Positions 56,381-64,000 of a stretch of DNA of 64,000 bases are shown piece by piece. The notes beneath the pieces were generated by a model. That model saw only the letters and a program-made list of their open reading frames with translations. It made no database searches and was not told the DNA's origin. Origin of the DNA: Sclerodactyla briareus (lineage: Eukaryota > Echinodermata > Holothuroidea > Dendrochirotida > Sclerodactylidae); NCBI GenBank assembly GCA_026419785.1, contig JAODTK010002076.1:218751-282750 (forward strand), given 5' to 3'. Each line of letters starts with the position of its first letter. Position 1 is the first letter of the stretch. The translations under genes and the position numbers were made by a program.

Positions 56381-57873
56381 AATTGTCGTCTCGCGATATT
56401 TCGACAATAGGGTTTTCATCGGATGTCGTTTGATATCATTGTGACGATATATCGTGTCGATACCTTCGCGGTCCAAGACGATATTTCGTCGGGCGTCCTA
56501 AAAGCGTCGCTACCGTCTCATTCGCTTTCATACCTCCTCCTACCAGTCCCGAGTCAAAAAATAAAAGGCTAAACAAGGTGAACTTTGGGCAAAATAGGGG
56601 GTTATATCCCGCACGTTCAACAATTTCACTGACGCGACAAGTCAAAAGGCAACGATTGAGCTACTTGAAACTTAACCACAGCGTTTTAACCAAACCCCAA
56701 AAGCCTCTACACATATGGTTCCATTCAAAGTATTCAATCGGCTTCATGTATACAAATTACAGATTATGGCCAGAAGAATGTGATACAACCTGAAGCGTTT
56801 TTTGCCATTCAAACGTCCAACTCAGCTACAAGTCCCGAGGCCAACTAAAGTGTCAAGTGTTCGTCGGATATTATTTTGCCTGATTTACAATATCACGAAG
56901 GGACGCCGTTATCAACAGGCGCATGGAACTATTGAATGCAAAACTATATGTGTTAGAAAGGTACTCAAAGACAAATGTCAGACTTGGTTAAGCCTTTAGT
57001 TCAAGACGTTTTGATAAACACCACGCGACTCAACTCCAAATCGGCAATCTCACGCCACCAAGCCGGGGGGCCCCCCCCGAATTACAAAGTTGGTTTTTCC
57101 CAAGAGCCAGGAGGCTCAATAATCGCTGGTAGGATTCCAGGATCTTCAGGTAGCCTCCCATAACGATCAAGTTCTTGTCGCCGGGGCAAAGCGCAACAAT
57201 AGATGGTGACGTCACCCCCCCCCCCCCCTCTTGTACTATACTGTTTTAACTAGTTAATTACGACTGGTACCCCTTAGGATTAGGGAAGGGTGTGGAAATT
57301 GTATGGCGTCTGGCGCAACCCACCCACCACCTTAAAATGCTGTCCTTGGTCATTTGTGATAGCTTGGAGCGTAGTCACGAAAGTTTTCTACTTGTTTCAA
57401 CTGAGTTACCTCCACGAGCTAACCTATGTTAGCTGTAGGGGTGAGGATATTGTATGGCGTCTGCCGCACACAACCCACCACAAAATGTCGTCATTCGGTC
57501 ATTTTGATAGCTGGGAGTGTCACCAAACGTTTTCCAACTTTGTTCCAACTAGTCACCTCATGAGCTAAGATAGCTATTTTTGGGGATCCAGTTATTGGCG
57601 TCTGGCAGGGGGGCCCACCCCACCAACTAAAATGTCTGCCATGGTATTCAGTTTCATGGGATATGCTGAACATTTTGCCGTAGATTTGCCGCGGTTACCT
57701 CGGGAGCGAAGCTAGCATAAATTTGGGCCTTTTGTTATGGGCCTCACCACCACAACCCATCAGAGGTGCGTGAGACCAACCATCTTGCAAGGGCCATTAG
57801 CGTTTGTCACTGCTTATGGCTCAACAATTGGTTACATCTCCAGCTAGGCTCTGACTCCCCCTGGGCTCCCGCT
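56381..57873 (-). repeat. Right arm of the kilobase-scale inverted repeat
   Basis: Inverted counterpart of 51009-53440, beginning with GTCTCGCGATATTTCG and CATACCTCCTCCTACCAGT, then the ATTATTTTGCCTGATTTACAATATCAC unit, the GATCAAGTTCTTGTCGCCGG block at 57165-57185, about two 165-bp units with ATTGTATGGCGTCTG and 'GGTCATTTGTGATAGCT', GTTATTGGCGTCTGGCAGG, and CAACAATTGGTTACATCTCC, ending at GGGCTCCCGCTC. It is about 0.9 kb shorter than the left arm because it has fewer units and lacks the LINE insert. The homology stops near 57873. Confidence 0.8.
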
Positions 57874-58369
57874 CTACTAATAGTAGTCAGTGCTATCGAA
57901 CTTATTAGTTTGCTGCGAAGACGATGTCTAATTACGAAGAATTTATCCAGAAGGCCACTTCATCAGGCCAAATGAAGGTCGAAAACAGGGGCGGCGATTC
58001 ACGGGGGGGGGGGGGGGGGGGAGGGGGACGGGGACATGTCACCCCAGAATATTTTGGTGGGGGGGAAATAATATCAAAAAACCCCCCAATATTTGCGGCT
58101 GGCGAAAAAATCTATAATCATATGTACGGTACGGCCCCAAAAACAAAAAGTCTAACTCATATTTCTCATTAGCTTGTTTAAATTTTTGTTGCTTGAGCAG
58201 GCCCAAATGGAAAAAAATGCGCGCGCTGTATCCATCTTTCCGTTACATGTTTAAAACAGTAGGCCCACGTGTGCAATATCTTTGTCAGATTCCGGCAAAT
58301 ATGAGTTTGGCCATACGTGTCATCTTAAGTGTGGTGACTTATAGGGAGGCACGATGAGAATTGGTTTGG
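57874..58369. other. Gene-free stretch
   Basis: A G-rich tract at about 58004-58035 and no recognised gene. A glycine-rich frame at 57924-58172 follows from the G run. Confidence 0.5.
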
Positions 58370-60920
58370 ACGTGATCAGTCCCGACCCCCCCCCCCCCCT
58401 CCTCCCTTCCCACTTACAACAATGCGAAATCCAACTGACATTTTCTTAACGCTGCACTCAGTTTAGTCTACTTCTGATCCTATTGTTCAAGATAGGCTTT
58501 GCCAGACTGAGCGGGGTTGTTTTTAATGAAGATGAAAGCGATATACAACGAAAAAACAACAGGATCAGGGATCGTGCACATTAGTATGGAGGTTTACGTG
58601 ATGACGTATGGAACTAACAGGCGCTGAGCAGGGCGACGACGAGGGAGCGACACAATTATGAGACATGAGCAATTTGGAAGAAAAATATGAGCGGAAAAAT
58701 ACATCTAAAAAATGACCAAATTGTCTGCTGACTGGCTCAATTCCTTGCAATCAAATGCCCGAAAATGCACACATTTTCAGACCAGGATGTTCAATGCAAA
58801 ATGTTCAATCTGCGGCAGCTTCCACCCAATTGGAAGGGTCCTCGATGGAATATCTCGAAGACATGGATATGGTAGAATGGAGACACGATGTTGAAGAAAT
58901 GAAAAGGATTAAACATGATTAGTTTTCGGAAATTACTGTCAATTTCAGTTATGGGCATAGCCATAGCGCGGAAGTGCGCCTCCCTGGGGCAATCTGGGGG
59001 GAAGGGGGGGGGGGGGGGGGGGGTCTGGAAGAACTATTTTTCTGGTGTATAGGTGGGCTTCAATGATGGTGGCGAGAATTGTTAATGGAAAACGTGTGAG
59101 ATCAGTTCCTTCAAGAGTGAGATATAACATTTCAGAAATTATTGTCACCTTTTGGGAATGTTGGTAACTGCCATAAGACATGGGAAGTACCGTTTCCAGC
59201 AAACTGGGGTGGATTCGTGATCGGCAAAAGGTTCCTTGTACTTATTACGAGACAACTGATGCTAGCCGAATTTTAAGGAAGAAACATCAATTAGTTCCGT
59301 CAAGAGCGTTTCTTGAAATACAAATTTCTGAAAGTTATCGCCAATTTTAGAGACGTTTGCTCACAGCCATCCAGCGCGGGAATTGCCGTTTCCTGCAATC
59401 TGAGGGGCTGTAAAATCACGAGGAGGAATTTGGTGTGGGACTTGAGTCATGTCCGACCCACCCAGCCCCCTCCTCCCTCCCATACAACACTGCGAAATCC
59501 CAACTTGCCATTTTTTAACACTGCCACACAGTTTATGTAGTCTACTTCTGATCCTTATTGGCAGATAGGCTTTCCCAGCCTGACGTGTTGTTTTTAATAG
59601 AATATGGAAGCAATATGCAACGAAAAACAACGGGACAGGGGATCGTGCACATTAGTATGGAAGTTTACGTGATTGAGTATGGAACTATACAGGCGCGGAG
59701 CAGGGCGCCGAAACGCGCAGAATAATTCTGAGACATGAGCAATTTGGACGAAAAAATTTGAGCGGAAATTAATCTAAAAAATGACCCCACAAATTGTCTG
59801 CTGACGGGCTCAATTCCTGCCAATCAAATTCCCGAAAAAAAAAATGCACACATTTCCATGACAGTGATGTTCAAGCAAATGTTCATCGCGGCAGCCTCCA
59901 ACCCCACAATTGGAAGGGTCTCGATGGAATATACTCTAAGACATGGCTATGGTAGGAAATGGAGACACGATGAAGAATGAAAAAAGGGCAACCTTATTTA
60001 GTGTTCGGAAATTACTGTCAGTTCAGTTATTGCATACTGCCATAGTTCGCGGGAAGTGCCGCTCCCTGCAATATGGGGGGGAGGGGGGGGGGGGGGGGTC
60101 TGTAAGACTATGTTCTTGACGGTACGCGTCAAATGATGGTGGCGGGAATTGGAATGGACTAAAAATAAACGTAGATCAGTTCCTTCAAGCGTGAGATTTC
60201 AGTCAGAAATTTATTGTCACTTTTGGGGATGCTGCTTACTTCCATACGGCCCGGAAAGTACCGTTTCCTGCAATCTGGGGGGGGATTCGTGAGGGCAAAA
60301 TGCCTTGTACTTTATTACGAGGACAACTGATGCTAGCCCAAATGTTAGGAAATAAACCTAAATTAGTTCCTTCAAGAGGTTTCTTGAAATAAAAATTTCA
60401 CTGAAAGTTTATTGCCAATTTAGAGACGTTGCTCACTGCAATAAGTGCGGGAATTGCCGTTTCCTGCAATCTGGAGGGGCTGTAAATCGTAAGAATTCCC
60501 TTGTACTCGACGCGTCCACTGATGGTGCGGCTGTGGGCCCGATTTGTAAGGAATTAACATCGGTCAGTTTCTCAAGAACGTTTCTAGAAATATGAAATTC
60601 TGAAATTCATTTATTGCAATACGGGTCCGGGAAGGCCGTTTCCTTCAATCGTCGGGGGTCTGACGGTGGGCCGGATTGTACGGAATAAACATGATCAGTT
60701 CCAGAAGAAGATGTTCTTGGAATAAAAAAATTCAGGAATTTATTACTTTTTTGGGCTGTGCTTACTGCCATAGATCCTAGAAGTGGCCGTTTCCTGCAAT
60801 TCTGGGGGGTCTGTCAAAAACTAAAAAAAATTCTTGGGCGCTGGAAGCGCCAACCCATGGTGGCGGTTCGCTTAGATGGTGCTACCCTCTATGCCCCTCC
60901 CCCAATTTTCAAACAAGATC
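58370..60920 (+). repeat. Hierarchical tandem repeat: about 1.07-kb unit twice, with a 195-bp inner unit
   Basis: Copy 1 (58370-59440) and copy 2 (59441-60490) share GCGAAATCC, 'GATCGTGCACATTAGTATGG', 'GAGACATGAGCAATTTGGA', 'ATTGTCTGCTGAC', 'GAATTGGAAGGGTC'-like blocks about 1070 bp apart. Within and after them an inner unit with GCCGTTTCCTGCAATCTG plus a G run recurs near 58980, 59190, 59385, 60055, 60260, 60460, 60630 and 60785, usually 195-210 bp apart within a copy. C runs at 58384-58399 and G runs at 59005-59023 and 60070-60090 make lengths unreliable. No protein is encoded. Confidence 0.9.
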
Positions 60921-60929
60921 GCCGCCCTG

Positions 60930-61770
60930 GTCGAAAAGTTGAAGTAGGTTGAGGTAGGTACAAGTAGTTGCACAGACGAACGAAATTTCCTTACGTCAGC
61001 ACCCTAAATGTTTATTGCGAGAATATAGGAAATGGTGAAATCATCGGTGTGCTAGAGACTGTTTCACGGATGTCCTCCCGTCACACCGAACATTACTGCG
61101 TGTCTGTGTTAAGAAAGTTTTTAGGCGTCAGTGTGATTGATTAATGGTGTGTTGCAACAGGACCGTGAGTCTGGTTGCAACAACAAAGAAAGGACCCCAA
61201 GGTCACATTAAATCATGACGGTATGGTCGAAGGAGGTCAAAAAGGTATCCGAAGGAGGTCAAAGTAGGTCATTAGATATAGTTTGAACAGAAGAACGAAA
61301 TTCTTCTTTACGCCAACCCACCTATAAATATTTCGTTGGTTCTCTGCCGAGATATGGAAAGATACTTTTCAGTAGTGACCTGATTGAGGCATGATATGTG
61401 ATCTGAAAACCAGTCAAGAGTAGAGTGCTTTCCTCTTCATATATGGAGCCCACACACAAGGTACCAATTTCAATCTACTTCCGTTCACCAAGTTATGGAC
61501 GGAAATGATTTGATTGACCCGCGACTTGCCCCGCCCTTCCAATGATATAAAAAAAAAAACACAATACAGGTTTTCCCCTACATGGGGAAAAACCTATACA
61601 ACTATTTTAAACATGTACGGCTTGCCGTCTTTATTCATCGTGACTGGGACACAACCACGCACGCACACACGAAGTCTACACACACACACGCACACCACAG
61701 CGATGCGTGATCGCATAGATTCCTTTTGCTTGGCCGAGGGAAGTGCAAAATTACAAACGTTGGAATATGT
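60930..61770 (+). repeat. Relative of family A with AGGTCA direct repeats and the same tail
   Basis: Two diverged units (60940-61080 and 61225-61370; shared 'GAACGAAATT..CTTACG', ATATTTCGTTGGTT/ATGTTTATTGCGAGAATAT) contain AGGAGGTCA and AGGTCAAAGTAGGTCA. A CA-rich tract then leads to GATCGCATAGATTCC..TTGGC near 61710-61730, like the family A tail. Confidence 0.65.
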
Positions 61771-62696
61771 GGAAGTTTAGGGACCAGTTCGGATTTTTTT
61801 TCGGAGGTTAGCTCTGGCGCACTATTCCACAACTCAAAATTAGGTCTTGTTAAATGTAAAATGTTTCCTTCTTCCGAAACAGATTCAAATCAGATTCAAA
61901 AGAAGAGAGGATAATTTTGGGGTCTACAAAAAAAAATCGTTTTCTTCTGCACTCCGTGGCAATTCATGCGTAGATTCGTTTCAGGCTTTGGGTTTTTTTG
62001 GGGGGGGGGGGGGGGGGTTGGTGACTAGTACGAACAATATCTAAGCGGAGCGCCACCATTAATCAGCGCGTAGCGATGCCGAAAAAATTTGGGTTTTAAG
62101 ACCCTTCAGATGGCCGGGAAAGGCACTTGCCGGGTGTTTTGAGACGGCATGGAATATTTCTTTATGACTGCAATTTCTAATTTAATGATAAATTAATCAA
62201 TCATAGGATGTTAATAAGCATATCCGAATGGTCTGATAATGCAAGTAATCATATCTGCCATGCAATCCCCTTTTCATTCATTCCATCTGTCAAGTTCCAT
62301 ACTAGAGCCTTTCATATCGCACGTTCAATCGCAAGTCCATTACCCATACATTACATAGCCTATGCATGTCCCCAAACGTTGTCCGTAAATTGCAATCATA
62401 GTTTAAGCACACACCGCACTGATTTGCTAAACTGAGACAGAAATCGTCGTCACTATGCGGTGATTTTGTGTTAAACATTGGAGGGATGGGCAGATTGGGC
62501 GTTCCAGACCCCCGGATTGCAGGAAACGAACGGCACTTTCCGGGGCAATGAGCAACATCACTGACATGGGCAAAAAAAAACTGACTTAATGCTCATCCGG
62601 GTTACAATTTTTTCATCGTGGCTTCCACTCCTACCCTACCTCTAATATTTCAGAGGTATTGCTCTGCGCGCAGAGGACCCTTCCAATTAGTAAAGG
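61771..62696. other. Gene-free stretch with an inverted scrap of the 195-bp unit
   Basis: A G run lies at about 62000-62016. At 62504-62570 the sequence GACCCCCGGATTGCAGGAAAC..GGCACTTTCC is the reverse complement of the 195-bp unit of 58370-60920, perhaps the other end of that element. No gene seen. Confidence 0.5.
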
Positions 62697-63404
62697 TTGC
62701 CCGCATCTTTGAAATTCGCTTGAACATCACACTGTCGTGGAGAATGTGCCATTTTTCGGGGCTTTGATTAAAAGAGATCGAGAATTGAAGATTTATTTAC
62801 GTTAAAGAAATTGTTAACATTTTACATGTCTCATAATTGTTTTGCCCCGCCCTTCCGCACATACATTATAGAATCGAAACGGTCAACACTCGCGTACGCT
62901 TCAACGGATGTTAAACCGATCCCGTCCCATTGTTTTCGTGCTATTAGCTTCCATCATTAAACAACACGTCGGCTGGCAAATCCAGTTATAAACAATAAGG
63001 AATCGAAGTAGACTAATCTTTAGCTATTGGTTATGTGCCGTGTTAGGAAATGCCAGTAGCATTCCAGTATTGGTGGGGGGCATCATTGATTGTGTCTCAA
63101 CCCCAATTCTCCTTGTGGCCTTCCCCTGCTGTATGTTCAACACAGTTTGATAGATGGCTTATGGAGAAGAAGTATATTTGCTGACGAAGTTATTGTGCAT
63201 TGGCGACTATATAATGCATGTAACGGACAAGATCGACAACAGCGCGCACGCGAATTTTAGAGGCATTTTGGCCTCCTAAACATAAACCTCAGGGCAATCA
63301 GATAAATATATGTGTTATGCCTTGGTGTTTATGACTGTACTGTACCTTTATTGCTTACCACATTTCTTTATTATTCTGGGAGATACTCGTACATGCCTGG
63401 ACAT
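62697..63404 (+). repeat. Dispersed repeat, copy 2 of 2 in the window
   Basis: Partner of 7822-8402 in the same orientation, about 55 kb away: ATTCGCTTGAACATC, TTATAAACAATAAGG, 'TTATGTGCCGTG..GCCAGTA', TTCCAGTATTGGTGGG, TTCTCCTTGTGGCCTTCC, 'AAGAAGTATATTTG', GCGCGCACGCGAATTTT, GGCCTCCTAAACATAAA. Longer than copy 1 by scattered insertions. Confidence 0.7.
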
Positions 63405-64000
63405 TCACACAAAAACCTATCCTCGTCATTCATTGCTGGACTAGGTAATAACTAGGCGCAACTAGTCAAGGCAAATGAGCAGTGTTTCCTAGTCAGCAAA
63501 CTAGTCAATTCTCCGAGAGCCCGTATTCAGGGACTCGACTAGTCTATGTCAGGACTAGAGATCTTAGTGTAGGAACTAGTTTACCAATGTTCTAAAGGCA
63601 TTGACTATTTTACCGTTTACGTCTCCTAGTTCGAGCAAGGCCTAGTTCATTGAAACCCGAAATGACCATTTTACTGAATGCTCATGCTCTAACAGAAAAT
63701 GGCTGGCGTCGACACTCGGCACTATGGGCAATCGAGTGTTAGGCCAGCATGCTGACAGATGGGCGGTTGGCTGACTTTTCAGCCAGTTTCATCACACCAG
63801 CACGTGACAAAATCCGAATCGACTACTCTTTTTGTTCACGGGAAACCTCCGACACAGCGATTGTCTGGTATCGAATACGGTCTTGATTTTTTTTTTGTTC
63901 CGAATCTTTTTCCTTCGCCGTTTGTTGTAAGACAATATTTCCTCTGAAATTTATATGAACAGGGTGTGAGACCGTTTAATCTCCTGAATCTTCGTACCAA
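63405..64000. other. Gene-free end of window, CTAG-rich
   Basis: 63438-63655 has at least nine ACTAG/CTAGT words, several as ACTAGT palindromes, and may be a small palindromic element. A short inverted pair GGCTGGCGTCGACACTCG (about 63702-63719) and CGAGTGTTAGGCCAGC (about 63733-63748) could form a hairpin. Confidence 0.5.

Noticed and set aside
51009-57873. Polinton/Maverick-type element because of long inverted ends
   Set aside because: No polymerase B, integrase, ATPase or capsid-type blocks were seen; the only readable protein is a reverse transcriptase.

Overview
This window is animal genomic DNA, most likely from a marine invertebrate deuterostome such as an echinoderm. That placement is an impression from the repeat families and from the spliced host gene; no sequence here fixes the species. 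Nothing is bacterial: there are no operons, ribosome binding sites, rRNA genes or genuine tRNA genes. The one host gene I can establish is eukaryotic translation initiation factor 5 (eIF5). It lies on the minus strand with eight coding exons between about 43223 (start codon) and 25045 (probable stop). It has canonical GT-AG introns, the N-terminal arginine-finger region, a split zinc-binding motif and the C-terminal W2 acidic/aromatic boxes.

The eIF5 reading frame is broken by at least nine one-base indels, many next to homopolymers, while its splice sites are intact. The same kind of length noise appears in tandem repeats (for example AATAGG versus AATAGGG). The sequence therefore looks like an under-polished long-read assembly, and pseudogene calls made only from frameshifts should be treated with caution.

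The rest is repeats, often nested. 1-790: a copy of a dispersed repeat (here 'family A', unit about 310 bp). 1.6-4.3 kb: a SINE, then a LINE reverse-transcriptase relic split by another SINE. 5.0-6.5 kb: a DNA element with terminal inverted repeats containing CGATA pentamers. 9.5-12.0 kb: family A, holding a palindrome-ended element ('family B'), holding a 1.13-kb foldback element. 13.3-16.4 kb: family A interrupted by another family B element made of 445-bp units. 17.0-18.6 kb: a minisatellite and a MITE. 25-43.2 kb: eIF5, with a family A element expanded to about eleven 310-bp units in intron 2. 40.8-41.6 kb: a 428-bp tandem duplication. 43.6-46.4 kb: SINEs and the 3' end of a LINE. 51.0-57.9 kb: kilobase-scale inverted repeats around a decayed Penelope-like reverse transcriptase. 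58.4-60.9 kb: a hierarchical tandem repeat.

The points most worth follow-up are: (1) each family A unit carries TGACCT half-sites spaced as DR4-DR4-DR1, the grammar of nuclear-receptor response elements, and a dozen lie in the intron of a housekeeping gene; (2) the foldback element has long tandem-repeat arms and flanking CCTTATC direct repeats; (3) the Penelope-like element sits inside long inverted arms; (4) a LINE and three SINE copies share a 3' tail. All identifications are by eye; no search or alignment was run.
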